A stretch of 64,000 nucleotides of DNA from Utricularia gibba (GCA_002189035.1 NEEC01000008.1:558001-622000), one strand, 5' to 3'. Counted from the first letter of the stretch, positions 24,181 through 36,328 are shown. The notes: generated by a model from the sequence alone, not told the origin. Program-made: numbers and translations.

Positions 24181-24187
24181 TATAAAT
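24181..24187 (+). promoter_or_regulatory. TATA box of the carboxypeptidase gene
   Basis: TATAAAT, 62 bases upstream of the first ATG at 24243. Confidence 0.5.
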
Positions 24188-24242
24188 TGGGGTTGTCTCG
24201 GCAACAGTCTACACTTTTTTTCTTCTGTTCTTTCCGCGCTAA

Positions 24243-26308
24243 ATGATATTCAACTTCATGGAAACCAGAGTGATAGCCTTTTCTCTCTTATGTCTTTGTG
24301 TGAAATGGGTTGATTCTTACTCTTCTAGTTCAGCCGTTGATAGAGTATCTCGGCTTCCTGAACAACCAAAAGTTACTTTCCAGCAGTTCTCAGGGTATGT
24401 AAAAGTTGATTCCAAAAGAGAAGGATCTCTATTTTACTACTTTGTTGAAGCTGAAGTTGATCCGGAGTCTAAGCCTCTAGTTCTCTGGTTGAATGGAGGT
24501 GAGTAAAGTGTTCTTAACTCTCTGATACCTGTAAAAAATCTTCAAAAAGGAACTCAAATGCGGAAGGTGCTGCTGAATCAAAAAGGTTCTTTTCCTTGGG
24601 ATTTGTGCTTGTGCTTTGTTTCCAGGGCCGGGGTGTTCATCTCTGGGCGTTGGGGCATTTTCGGAGAATGGTCCATTTAGGCCAAGCACCAAGGGACTGG
24701 TGAGGAATTACTACAGCTGGAACACTGGTACTGCTTTCTATTTCAGCTCCTTTTTTGCAAGTTTTTTGTGCTGCATCAAGCTTTTGCAAGCTTTGTGTTA
24801 TTTCTTTTACAGAAGCAAATATTCTGTACTTGGAATCACCTGTGGGAGTGGGTTTTTCATACTCTAGGAACTCCTCTTATGGTGTCAATGACAAGACAAC
24901 AGGCATGCTCCTCCAGAATATAGCTCCACTAGCCATAATCAGAAGCAAATCTTTGGAAACTAGCATAACATTTTTATCTGCATTGTTGCAGCTGAGGACA
25001 ACTTGATTTTCTTGCAAAACTGGTTTATCAAGTTTCCACAGTACAAACACAGCAGCTTGTATATCACAGGAGAGAGCTATGCAGGTTGGCCAGGGGACCA
25101 GCGCAAAATTTTTATCCTTACCCAATCTCAACCACTTTGGTTTTTGTTAAAGTTTTCGTATCTTTCGTTTTTAGGCCACTATGTTCCTCAGCTTGCTGAA
25201 CGGATGCTTCAGTTCAACGAGAAGCAGAAAATGTTCAACTTGAAAGGACTTGCTGTGAGCACTGCTGCATATCAAGAACTGTTTTACTTTTCAATAAAAA
25301 AAAATCACATTTGTTGTTGTTTCTTCAGCTCGGGAATCCAGTTCTTGAATTCAGTACAGATTTCAACTCAAGGGCTGAGTTTTTTTGGTCTCACGGGCTG
25401 ATTTCAGATGCCACCTACACATTGTTCACCTCTGCTTGCAACTATTCGCGCTACGTTAGTGAATATTACAGAGATTCTCTTTCGGCTACTTGTTCCAAAG
25501 TGATGAGCCTGGTTTCTGCGGAGACCAGCAAATACGTAGACAAATACGATGTCACTCTCGATGTCTGCATCCCTTCTGTCCTCTCGCAATCCAGATCTTT
25601 TACTCCTCAGGTAACTTTTGAAGTTACCAGAACTTTAAAAAACATGTCTCCTATTATCTGATCTTACTCTTCTGGACATGTAGCAAGTCACTGAGAGCAT
25701 CGATGTTTGCATCGAGGATGAGACCACTAAGTACTTGAACAGGAGAGATGTTCAAGAGGCACTCCACGCACGCCTTGCTGGAGTGAAGAGATGGGCAGTT
25801 TGCAGCAAGTAAATATCCGGAAACCCTTCTTGTTCTCTTTCCAAAAGGCCATCCATTATAACTTGCCATGATCATGCTGCAGAGTACTGGATTATGAGCT
25901 GCTTGACCTCGAGATACCAAGCATCAACATCGTGAGCAGGGTGATCCTGGCGGGGATTCCGGTTCTAATTTACAGGTAATGAATGCATCATGAAGTTTCC
26001 ATAGCGAATTCACCCTGCATCTAATCGCTCAAGCAAATGCCAGTGGCGATCAAGACTCCGTAATACCCTTGACCGGGACACGAAGGCTTGTCCATCGCCT
26101 GGCGAAGCAGCTCCGACTGAGACCAACCACACCCTACCGAGTGTGGTTTGCAGGGATGCAGGTCGGGGGTTGGACGCAGGTCTACGGTAACATCCTCTCC
26201 TTCGCCACCGTGCGAGGAGCTTCCCACGAGGCCCCCTTCTCGCAACCGGAGAGATCCCTGGTGCTCTTCAGGTCCTTTCTGGAGGGCAGGCCTCTGCCAG
26301 AGCAGTGA
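24243..26308 (+). CDS. Serine carboxypeptidase-like protein (SCPL45-type)
   Basis: Nine exons: 24243-24498, 24626-24727, 24813-24902, 24992-25084, 25175-25254, 25329-25610, 25684-25808, 25883-25975, 26044-26308. Total 461 residues, all phases consistent. A hydrophobic signal peptide ([19 protein letters not shown]) directs it to the secretory route or vacuole. S10 peptidase hallmarks are present: [24 protein letters not shown], the nucleophile motif GESYAG (Ser about residue 178), [12 protein letters not shown] with the catalytic Asp, and [14 protein letters not shown] with the catalytic His (about 435). The triad is complete, so it is predicted active as a carboxypeptidase, or an acyltransferase as in some SCPL clades. 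[19 protein letters not shown] fits the SCPL45 group. Intron 3 has a GC donor (24903-24904). A second in-frame ATG lies at 24258. Confidence 0.93.
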
Positions 26309-27252
26309 ATCACTGCTCCAACTACGTGGGCCGGCTGTTAAACGAGCCTTTAATGGGCCGACCCTACTTGTATATGGCTCGACCCGTCGGCCCAGACGAG
26401 ATTTCCTTCCTAGAGCAGGATTATCCGGGGCCCACTACAATGAAGGAAATCGCACTCCTCATTAGGTTTTAAAATAATGAACTCAATTAATTCAGAGGAC
26501 AGCTTCAATATATTTAAAAAATAATATTTATTTTTGAGAAAGAGTGGTTCCCACAATTAATAAAAGATTCAACTAATTAATTGAGATCTTCAATTAATCC
26601 CGTCATTAATGATGCGTGAAAAAGAGTTAATGATGCATTATTATCAACCATTATGGGATCAGTGGCCCCACACGCTTAATGATTTTGCCCCTTCAAAGGA
26701 TAATTCATATTACTTTTGTTTCAAAATAATACCACATAAAATTCTCTTCAATAATTACTAATTCATATATCAACTATATGATGAATAATACTATTTATCA
26801 ATATTACACACAATCATATCCAAATACTCCTTATTTCAAAGAGAATAGCATAAATCACATAAATATTTTCAAAAATCTAATGTGTTTTTATCTTTAAATA
26901 CATGGACTATATTAGAAAATAAAAAGAGTTGTAAAGATCATATTGGGACTACTTGGAACCGAATGAATAAAAAATATTTTTATATAAGCTGGATGCTATT
27001 GCATGAGTATTATTCAAAAAAAGATACAATTTAGAATATTATAGTAGTTTTTGGTGCTTGAATAAAAATAAGTTTTTATTTTTAATGTTAGTTTAATAAT
27101 AAGATACTAATATATTTATGTACAATATATACTCAATTATATATAATGTTTGATATTTAAAAATAGAAATCTAAGTATATAAATGATATAAATATAATTA
27201 GTCTACTCCTTTATTTATCTATATTATTCATATGTTTAAAAAATAAGAATAC

Positions 27253-27256
<4 letters not shown>

Positions 27257-27283
<27 letters not shown>
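27257..27283. repeat. (TA)n microsatellite
   Basis: About thirteen TA units. Confidence 0.95.
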
Positions 27284-27285
<2 letters not shown>

Positions 27286-28046
27286 TAGCTAATTAAATAG
27301 TGGTTTATGTATAAATTTGAATATAAATATTTTATATTATGTTATCAAACATTCTATTAATGTTGAGGACACAATAAATGAAAAAGAAATCTTTTTTTTT
27401 TTGTTAAAAGCAGCCAAAATTGGCACACATTCCTGCCTCGTCGTTGTTCTCATTCATTTCCGAGCAAACCCTAATTAATTTATTGAGTTTTTATCGGAAT
27501 ATAATATATCATTTGGACATGTGTGTGCACGTGCCGCCTCATTCCAATTCAGCTCACGTGTGTTGTAGGTGCGGTGCATTCTACGAATATCGAAAGAAAC
27601 GCGGGCGGTTTTTGTAAATAACGGAAATTAGATAAGATTCTTGGCGGCCAGTAATGTTTATAATAATGCACCAAAAATAATGATAAAGCAAATAAACAAT
27701 TATGAGCGGCCATTGGGAGGATGCCACGCGTCCTCGAAAGCCCGAGCCTCATCATTCGATTTGAAATTTAAAGTACAGACAGATGCCAGTGGGCCCGTAA
27801 GATAGATAACTGGGGGGGCCCACGACGGCATGATGATGAAATCGGGTGACCCGGACGCGGATAACCCGGTCCGATGCATTTTCCATGAGACGGAAAGTAA
27901 AACCGTCTTTCTTTTTTTTTTTCGTCAAAAGGAGCAGACTTTGATCCAGTTGTGTCCAAAACTCTCTCCTCTCTGTCCGTTTTCTTCTTTCTCTGGTCTC
28001 GTTCAACCTCTCCCATAACCGTTTGTCTTTGTCGTTTATGTATCTT

Positions 28047-28232
28047 GGTCCAAATTGGGTTGTTTTCGTCTTCCATCGTTTTGCGGCAGACGTTGGAGAG
28101 CAGGAACTCCATCTGTCCAAATTGGTTTGCTGGAGGGGTGGAGATCAGGGTCTCTATCTGTACAAATTGGCTTGTTTTCGTGTTCCATCATCTTGCTGTA
28201 GGCGGTGGAGGTCAGGATCTCCACCTTTGGTT
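28047..28232. repeat. Imperfect tandem duplication in the MEI2-like leader
   Basis: CAAATTGGGTTGTTTTCGTC at 28051 and CAAATTGGCTTGTTTTCGTG at 28163 begin two related blocks of about 70 bases that share TTCCATC and a GGTGGAG/CAGGATCTCCA-like part. A partial third copy (CAAATTGGTTTGCTGGAGG) sits between them near 28120. Confidence 0.65.
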
Positions 28233-28923
28233 GCTGACGGAGTATTTTGGTTGGAGAGAAGCCCAGTTTTGAAGCAACTGATTTAGGAGAAAAAGAAGAA
28301 CAGGGGATTGAATTCATGCATTATTTGTTGGAAGGAAGTGATCATGTAGGGGAGAGAAAGAATGATCCATGGTATTTGACGTGTAATGAAAGGAAAAGAT
28401 GAAGAGAGAGAAAGGGACCGAAGAAGAAGTACATGCGGAGGAGGGGGTCATTTGCACGGCACAGATACCTAGATCTCTTCTTCATCAATCTCCCTCGTCC
28501 TTGCCTTATATCCTAGTTTATTCCCTGTTTTCTGTCATTCTTGAGTTCTGACTTGTTCCTTTCTTCCTTCATTCGCACTTCTTTGGGTTCTCCTGCTTTC
28601 TGAACTTCTTCTAGTATCCCCATTATGCTTTTTCTTGGTAACCTTTTCTTTTGCTCCTCGGCCTGCTCTGCTTCGGGGACCATGATATGACCCTGCAGGT
28701 GTGATTTCTTTTACTGGCTGCGACGGGTTTTGTGTTTAAGGTCCTAAGTTTTTACCTTTGCTCTGCAAATCTTGTGCTAGCTTGTGTTATATGCTTTTCA
28801 ATTCTGGGACATCTGACTTTTGTAATGTTATGCAGGCACTTGTTGAGCCTGTTAAGAAAAGGCCATTTTTGTGCAGAGGTTGGGCCCCCTCACAGAATTC
28901 ATGCTTTGTGGATACTTGAAGTG

Positions 28924-31900
28924 ATGAACTCTCAAGGACTTTCTGCTCCACCTCTCTTTCCAGAAGGAATATCTTTGTCTGATGAGGTATTGATTATCAA
29001 ATAACAATGTGGGATAAATTCTCTAAGCACTTTCCAGTCTGAAACTACTCTTTTAAAACCTATAATGGGTCGATTACTTCAGAAGAATCAGATAAGAACT
29101 GAAACGCAGATTGCAGTTAATAGATTACAACGAGTTTGTGTGAGTTCAAGTGCATATTTTTCTGTGTGACTAGAATGCAGTTATTTGTCTACTTGCGTTG
29201 CAGAGGCAATTTGATTGCAAGATGAAAGACCACGTGACAGGTTGCTCTGGTAAGTTGGCATTCTTGATGGCGATCTTCTTCCAAGATAGGACATCCAGTT
29301 CATTATCCCGTTTTTTCACTTGGCGTCTTTATTAAAGAGATCAATGCATTCATTTTTGGAAAGGAAACAAAGTGCGGTAGTTCAATGAAAACAATTTCAG
29401 CTACTGAGATCACCTTTTTCGTACTTTCTTGTTCACATATACATGCTGTCTGCTTCACACCATAAATGTTAGATGTTTCTAGTATTGTAGTCTTATGATG
29501 CCATAACTCTGAGAATCAAGAAATTTATTTTTTCATGCAGCAGAGTTACCCTCAAATTATGCTGGACATAAAAGACATTCAAAAGGAATACCTGCTTCCA
29601 TTGCGGACAATTATGAGGAATGCTTTGAATCACTTGAAGAACTCGAGGCTCAAAATATTGGTAATCTTCTCCCGGATGATGATGACCTATTTTCGGGGGT
29701 AACTGATGGGTTTGATAGAATTACTCGTCTTAATGGTGATGAAACGGAAGAGTTAGACTTCTTTAGCAGTGTTGGAGGTTTTGAACTTGGAGAAGAAGGC
29801 TTTTCACAAGGGACATTTTCTCTTCGTGCCAGTTGTGGGGAACACCCTCGAGGTGAGCATCCATCAAGAACACTTTCTGTGAGGAATATAAATAGCAATG
29901 TTGAAGATTCTGAATTGAGAACGATTTTTGAGGTAACTGCTAACACTACCGCATTTTATCGTGGATGCATTCACATCAGTTACTGGTTTTTTTTTTTTTT
30001 TTTTTTTTTTTTGTGGCTGTAGCAATATGGAGATATTCGCACCCTTTATACAGCTTGCAAGCATAGGGGTCTTGCTATGGTTTCATACTATGATATAAGA
30101 GCATCATCGAATGCAATGAAAGCTTTGCAGAATAAATCATTAAAAGGTCAAAAACTCGACATACACTTCTCAATTCCTAAGGTATCATTTCAGTAGATTT
30201 TATTGCACATATGTGTGAGCATTTTGTGTTTTATTAATTAACTTCTCGCAAGTTTCAGGAAAACCCAACAGAGAAAGATATCAATCATGGTACTATTGCT
30301 GTTTTCAACCTGGATTCCTTGGTTTCAAATAGTGAGCTTGTTGAAATTTTTTGTGCCTATGGTGAAGTCAAGGAGGTGAGCCTAAATATCCTTCAGAGTG
30401 CACGTACCGTATAATTTCTTGCTCACCTGGAGATAAACCTTCCAATATTTTGTTTTCCCCCTAAGCAGATACATGAGATTCCTCGCTGGTCTAATCACAG
30501 AATTGTTGAGTTTTATGATGTCAGAGCTGCAAAATCTGCTCTTTCTGCGTTGAAAAATATTCAAATTGCTGGCAAGCAGATTCATCTTGAACCATGTGGA
30601 CCTGGTGACTTCAAGAGGTTGCATGAAACCTATCTCATTCCTGTTTCTATGTTTTTTTCATATTCTATCATCCTTTTGGTGTTGTTTGTCAATGCTCCTC
30701 CCTGATTGCATTTGAATCTGGCGGGCGTAGTTTCATTTCACTGATGATGTCCTATATCCATTTTGCAGTATTTTCATGCAGCAACTTTCTTCAGAGATTG
30801 AAAAGACAGAATCTTGTAGTCTGTCGAATCAGGAAAGCTGGTCAGCAAATTTGCCCTCTAATTTTTCTGGTAATTTTTTTCCAGAACTACGAGCTCCTTG
30901 TGATAGTTTGATTTGTTTGTGAAGTTGGGATCATTGCATTTTGTTAATGTTAGGCATGCATTCTTCAAATGGACGCTCTGTTGGTTCGCTGGTTGATCAT
31001 GTGATTCACAATGGGGTATCATCTTGTGCATCCAACAGCTTGCCGTCTCTTCTTAGAGCTGATCTTGGGAAACCATACAATGTTGCAAACCACCGAAAGT
31101 TTGAGATCCAGTCATCTAATTTCCACACTCATTCTCATCCTGAATATAATAATGCTTTCTCGAATGTTCATGTGGGAGGATCTCCTAGTCTTGATGGCCC
31201 ACTATTTTGTGGAGCTGTTACTAATGGCCAGCCACTGGAGACGCAAGGTGATTACATAGTGATTTTCTACTCCCTTATGATTTTCAGCAGTCATCAAGAT
31301 TATGATTCTTATTGTTTTTCTCCAGTTGCTGGTTCTGCTGAAAGTGCAAACTGCACTCCTTGCCATAATTTCATGTGGAATAATTCACAGCATCGTCAAA
31401 TTCAGGCCATTCCATGGTCTAATTCGCCATCTTTTTTCAATGGCAATGGTGCTATTCATTCACCAAACTTACATGGAGTTCCTGGGGCTCCCCACACTAG
31501 CCAGCACATTGGATCAGCACCTTCTGTCAACCCCACACTCTGGGACCGGCATAATCCTTATGCTGGAGAGTCCCCTGATGCTAGTTTTTTTCATCCAGGT
31601 TCACTCGGGAACTTTAGAATTTCCGGCAACTCACCACATCCACTGGAGTACATTCCTCGGAACACCTTTCCTCATGCTTTTACGAATGGAATGGATATCT
31701 CACTCCCTTCAAAAGGTGTTGGATTACATGCCCAGCAACAAAGGTGCATGATTTTTCTTTCAAGGCCCAATGAACGAAGTAGACATCACAGAAATGAAGG
31801 GAATCCGAGCCAAACTGAAAGCAAGAAGCAGTTTGAGCTTGATATAGAGAGAATTGTGCGAGGAGAAGATAAGCGGACAACACTTATGATAAAAAACATT

Positions 31901-32760
31901 CCTAATAAGTATGCAAAAGTTGATGAATTCTGTGCTTGTTTACTTGCGAAGATGTCATATTCCACGCCTGGATATGTTATATTCAATGGCAGTTTGGTTT
32001 GACTTGTTCTCTTCTGCAATCCTAGGTACACCTCAAAGATGCTTTTGGCTGCAATTGATGAACAGCATAAGGGGAGCTATGATTTCATTTACTTACCTAT
32101 CGACTTCAAGGCAAGTTTACATTCCTAATGAAATTCCCCGCAGGTGTTTCATGGTAGTTTTCCTTCCTGAACTTTGAAATGATTGTTTCGGATTCATATT
32201 TGTTTCAGAACAAATGTAATGTTGGGTATGCATTCATAAACATGACCCAACCTTCCCTGATAGTCCCATTCCATAAGGTATCCACTGAAATCCTGTTGCC
32301 TGGCATTCTGGCTTTAGTGGCTACAATGACTGTTTCTTCCTGCAGACTTTCAATGGGAAAAGATGGGAAAGGTTCAACAGTGAAAAAGTGGCATCTTTGG
32401 CTTATGCTAGAATACAGGGGAAAGCAGCACTGATTGCGCATTTCCAGAATTCGAGCTTGATGAACGAAGACAAGCGATGCCGTCCTATACTCTTCCATAC
32501 AGAAGGTCCTAATGCAGGAGATCAAGTACGCTCCCTTGTGCCCTCCTACATTCAGCTGTTGGTTATACAAACTTCACATGAATTTGGGATGTTGCCAATC
32601 CGTGCAGGTTCCCTTCCCAGTGGGTACTAACGTTCGTCCAAGACCAGGAAAACTTCGAACCAGTTGCTCGCTAGATGAAAGTGCTCAAGAAAATGCACAG
32701 GCCTCTGTTGTTGGTGATGAGTGTGCGAAAGGAGATCTCTCCCCTAGAGATTCCGATTGA
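28924..32760 (+). CDS. MEI2-like RNA-binding protein (AML family)
   Basis: Thirteen coding exons: 28924-28986, 29204-29249, 29541-29932, 30023-30181, 30259-30375, 30469-30617, 30769-30869, 30954-31247, 31326-31908, 32026-32110, 32209-32277, 32346-32525, 32608-32760; 796 residues, phases all consistent. RRM1 begins about residue 146 (SRTLSVRNINSNVEDSELR), RRM2 about 230 (GTIAVFNLDSLVSNSELVEIF), and the diagnostic MEI2 C-terminal RRM3 about 623 (RTTLMIKNIPNK, then ISKMLLA-like helix, DFIYLPIDFK, NVGYAFINM, FNGKRWERFNSEKVASLAYARIQGK cut by splice sites). Plant AML proteins promote meiosis and early development. The start follows a likely leader intron. The intron after 32110 uses a GC donor. The acceptor at 29541 is of NAGNAG type. 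Confidence 0.92.
29987..30012. repeat. Poly-T run in an intron
   Basis: About 26 T before the 3' splice site at 30022; serves as polypyrimidine tract. Confidence 0.9.
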
Positions 32761-33498
32761 GCTGCTGCTGCTGCTGCTGCCTTCTTTGATTTTGTGTTTA
32801 CTCACTAACCCTGTTGATCGATTTGGTGCTTGATTTTTTGTATATTAAAGCTTCACGTTCATGGTGGGCCGGAGAAGAAGAGCTTCAAGATTTTGGATGA
32901 CATCCCGAGCATGTATAGAGTTCATGTGGTTACCCGTGACATTTTTGTATTCTGTAATTTCCCTCTTCTTGTGTAACATGAGAAGCCAAAGTGTGTTTGG
33001 TAGGATGAGACAAAATCCAATGTCTGAATTTTGCTGTTATGGCTGTCGTCAGCGAACGACTACCTAACTCTTACAATTACCCTGCAAAGGCGGCCGCTCT
33101 CCACAATACTTGCACGCATCTTCTTCAATCTTCATCCACAGGCTGGGTTTGACGGATGGATTCCAAAATTGGTGAAGTGATCGGGAGTCACATGTGAAGA
33201 CTGCGCAAGAACATGACTTTCTTGCAATCTCGTGCCGTAATGCCATTATTATGAAGACGGCGCAGTCCCTCATCCTAACGCAGTCGCCGTCGTCGAGCTC
33301 TGATCCTCACCCGGTGTGAAAGCAGAAAAGGGCCCTCCCCTCTCTGCCCTCTGTTGGGATCCATTTGGTGCAGCGTTCACATTCTGTCCGGCATTCAATG
33401 CGTCTCCATCTCAGATGCCCTTATCTCAGTCTGCATGTTGTCCCTACCGTATCTTTGCTTCCCACCTTCGTCCGATCATTCCCATCTCTCCCGTCTTC
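32761..33498. other. 3' flank of MEI2-like and upstream region of ERF
   Basis: A CTG trinucleotide run lies just after the MEI2-like stop (32763-32780). The rest is 3' UTR and promoter; short frames show no domain. Confidence 0.4.
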
Positions 33499-33506
33499 TA
33501 TATATA
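33499..33506 (+). promoter_or_regulatory. TATA box of the ERF gene
   Basis: TATATATA, 36-43 bases upstream of the ATG at 33542, implying a very short 5' leader. Confidence 0.55.
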
Positions 33507-33541
33507 GGGACACCGTCACACGTTGAGAGCACAGATAGACG

Positions 33542-34151
33542 ATGGCTTATCAACAAACTGAGCTTCGATTAGGTAGGTCGTGAGTCACTTCAGATTTCTC
33601 CGGTTCAATGGAATTAAGCTTTGTGAGTTTTTCAACCTGAGCAGGAACCATGGGAAGGCAGCACTACCGGGGAGTGAGGCAGAGGCCGTGGGGCAAGTGG
33701 GCTGCAGAAATACGTGACCCTCAGAAAGCAGTGCGTGTCTGGCTCGGAACTTTCGACACGGCCGAAGAGGCCGCACTCGCCTACGATGACGCCGCACTCA
33801 AATTCAAAGGCTCGAAGGCTAAACTCAACTTCCCGGAACGAGTGGCTCCTTCCCCAGCTGCTGCGTCGTCATCTTCGTTCACCAACAGCGGACATTCTGA
33901 TACTGGCTTACTGTACGACTCCTTTCCTGACCTTCAGCAGTACGTGCAGCTCCTGCGTAGCACTGATGCCGAATTCCCCCATATCACTTCTGCTCTTTGC
34001 GGTAAGCCATCATGTAAGCATGCTTGATTCCGGGCATCGCAGGTTCATTTGACCGGAAAAGTTTTTTCCTTCTGCAGGATCTGTGTTTGGGAATGAAGAA
34101 GATGTAGGTGGTTTTGACTTGGGAGGCTATTCAAGCTTCTATGGCGAGTAA
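33542..34151 (+). CDS. AP2/ERF transcription factor, ABR1/ERF110-like group
   Basis: Three exons: 33542-33572, 33645-34001 and 34078-34151, 153 residues. Exon 1 encodes only [11 protein letters not shown]-like sequence. One AP2 domain spans about residues 14-72: [20 protein letters not shown], then [21 protein letters not shown] and [14 protein letters not shown]. The Ala and Asp at the ERF-defining positions ([18 protein letters not shown]) place it in the ERF rather than DREB branch, which binds GCC-box DNA. The domain variant (HYRGVRQ..., [14 protein letters not shown]) is closest to group X (ABR1, ERF109-113), a stress- and wound-responsive set. The C-terminus is acidic ([19 protein letters not shown]), a possible activation segment. 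The protein is short for the group. Confidence 0.9.
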
Positions 34152-34733
34152 TTGGAGTAAGAGGAAGAGCTGAACCCAGAAGTCGTCGGCGTTTCATGTT
34201 TGCATGAATGTGGGCAAGAGTATTAGTCGCTATGTAATCTCGGAGCTACAGCTTTTCCACTTGATTTCAGTTCATGTCTCGGCATCTCTTCATAGCCACA
34301 GCTTCAATTTCAGAAAAACGACAACATCCCAACCAAAAACAAAACGTGATGGAATTCTAAAAGTGGAAAACGTCTTTTCGGGCCAAACCTACGCAACCCA
34401 CTCTCTCGGCTGTCGGCGCCGCCGCCACTGCCACTGCCTCTCACCCCGCGTCGAACATCGATCGTCGGAACGATTTCACGGGCCTGAACTCGACAATTAA
34501 CTACACTCAACTCGGCCTCTTTCTGAATCCATACATGGGCCTGTAAGAGCTAGGTTGATTCAAGCGAGGCTTGGCCTCTGAGCCCGGCCCTAAATACCGA
34601 GGTCGCGTTTCTCGGTCCACGACGCAGCGTCTCCCAAAATTTCGTTCGGAGGAAACGAGCGGAAGATCCTTCAAATCCCTTTTGTAAAATTTATCCAATT
34701 CGAACAAGAGTCGCAAATCTGCGGTGATTGAAG
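34152..34733. other. Spacer and promoter of the Rieske gene
   Basis: 3' flank of the ERF gene and upstream region of the Rieske gene. A pair of AGCCCGGCC/GGCCT-like motifs near 34570 may be promoter elements. No other gene seen. Confidence 0.35.
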
Positions 34734-35975
34734 ATGTTGAGAGCAGCAGGGAGGAGACTATCTTCCCTTAATTGGGGTTCTCGCCAGGTGTCGCCTGCGA
34801 CGTTCGTCGCTGCGCCGCCCAGAAGCCATCTCGCTGCGGGTTATACTTTTGGGGGATCTGATGGATCGATCTGTTGCCCTGACCGCTCATTCTTCAACCC
34901 AAGTTCCCTCGCTGATCAAATCAGAGGTTTGTTTGGGGCATAATTTTGGGTTCCGTTCTATTAGATTCATTCTTACGTGCGTTTTGTATGCTACGTATTG
35001 GGCTTAAAATTCAAACTTTGTGAAATGATTCTTTTATCATTTTCCATGACCCCCTGAATCTGTTTGCGATTTCTCTACCTGCTTTGCTTTTGTGGGCAAT
35101 GAATTTGCATCTTCGTGTGCGTGTGTTTTGCCGTAATTTCAAAGATCTTGTGGCTGGATATGATAATGGCTGCAGTTTCAAACATGCCGAGCAATTTCTT
35201 GTTTTATATGAGATGAACATTCATCTGCTTACAGTCTCTGAGGAGCCCAGGTCTATTGGTCGCAGTTTTGACATTGCTTAAACGGATTGTGCAGAGTTAA
35301 AACTGTCTGCTGTGATTTTCAGGGTTTTGCTCTGGTGCAATAGCACCAGGTCAAGATGTGCATGAAACTGGGTTGATTTCCGATATCCCTGCCACGGTAG
35401 CGGCTATCAAGAATCCCAGTTCAAAGATTACTTATGATGAGCATAACCACGAGCGCTACCCTGTAGGCGACCCAAGCAAACGTGCATTTGCTTATTTTGT
35501 GTTGACTGGGGGGAGGTTCGTGTATGCATCATTGGCCCGCCTCTTGATCCTCAAATTTGTTTTGAGCATGTCGGCCAGTAAGGATGTCCTAGCTCTTGCA
35601 TCCCTAGAGGTCGACCTGTCCAGCATCGAACCCGGGGCTACAGTTACAGTGAAGTGGCGTGGGAAGCCGGTGTTCATCCGGCGCCGGACGGATGATGATA
35701 TCAAGTTGGCTAACAGCGTTGACGTTGCATCGCTGCGTGATCCACAGGAAGATGGGGTTAGGGTCAAGAACCCAGAATGGCTTGTGGTGGTGGGTGTGTG
35801 CACTCATCTTGGGTGCATTCCCCTGCCCAATGCCGGTGACTTTGGCGGTTGGTTCTGCCCATGCCATGGCTCGCACTACGACATCTCCGGCAGGATTCGC
35901 AAAGGGCCGGCGCCATACAATCTGGAGGTTCCGACCTACACTTTCTTGGATGACAACAAGCTGTTGATTGGTTGA
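34734..35975 (+). CDS. Mitochondrial Rieske iron-sulfur subunit of cytochrome bc1 (complex III)
   Basis: Two exons: 34734-34926 and 35323-35975, 281 residues. It accepts electrons from ubiquinol and passes them to cytochrome c1 in the inner membrane. The first 64 residues look like a mitochondrial presequence ([18 protein letters not shown], rich in Arg and Ser). A conserved segment ([20 protein letters not shown]) leads into the single membrane anchor, then hinge residues ([20 protein letters not shown]). Both cluster-binding loops are intact: CTHLGC (about residues 224-229) and CPCHGSHYD (about 243-251), supplying two Cys and two His for the 2Fe-2S cluster. [10 protein letters not shown] follows as expected. 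The bc1-type sequence (not the plastid b6f type) is clear from the hinge and [13 protein letters not shown]. Confidence 0.95.
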
Positions 35976-36286
35976 TCATCTTGACGGATGACGACGATGA
36001 ATACTTTTCTTGCTTTCTGCTGCTGCTGCTGTTGTCACCCAGCACTTGATCGAATAATGCTCAGTAACTTAGCTTTGTATTCCTTCCGATGAAGGGCTTC
36101 TACTCTGCTTTTTTGGACATCTGGTTTATGAGAAAAAATGCACAATTAAATTAATTAAATAAATCTACCCGTAGGGTTTCGTCTGGAAGGGCGTATTCGT
36201 CATTTCACGATGAAGGTAACGGACCTTGGGTTGGGGGAAATTTATGGCCGTTATCTTTCTTGTGGGCAACTCCACTCGGAATCTTC
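35976..36286. other. Spacer between Rieske and FKBP19 genes
   Basis: A CTG run (36018-36032) lies in the Rieske 3' UTR. The rest is a short intergenic stretch and FKBP19 leader, including the first copy of a 21-base direct repeat at 36236-36256. Confidence 0.5.
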
Positions 36287-36328
36287 ATGGCTTCGATTTT
36301 AGCAGTCGGAAATTTATGGCCGTTATCT
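36236..36328. repeat. 21-base direct repeat spanning leader and first exon of FKBP19
   Basis: The same 21 bases (starting GGAAATTTATGG and ending TTATCT) occur at 36236-36256 and 36308-36328, 72 bases apart. The second copy is inside the coding exon. Confidence 0.85.

Larger units (their letters stand above)
26309..28835. other. AT-rich spacer, then promoter and 5' leader of the MEI2-like gene
   Basis: 26460-27420 is AT-rich with a (TA)n run. From about 27420 composition is normal, with CACGTG-type motifs near 27555. 27900-28690 looks like promoter and transcribed leader (CT-rich). A likely leader intron runs from CTGCAG|gtgtga (28699) to tgcag|GCACTT (28835). No coding domain. Confidence 0.45.

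Noticed and set aside
31744-31764. 21-nt GT...AG stretch in the MEI2-like exon
   Set aside because: In frame and pyrimidine-rich like an intron, but far too short for splicing; kept as coding.
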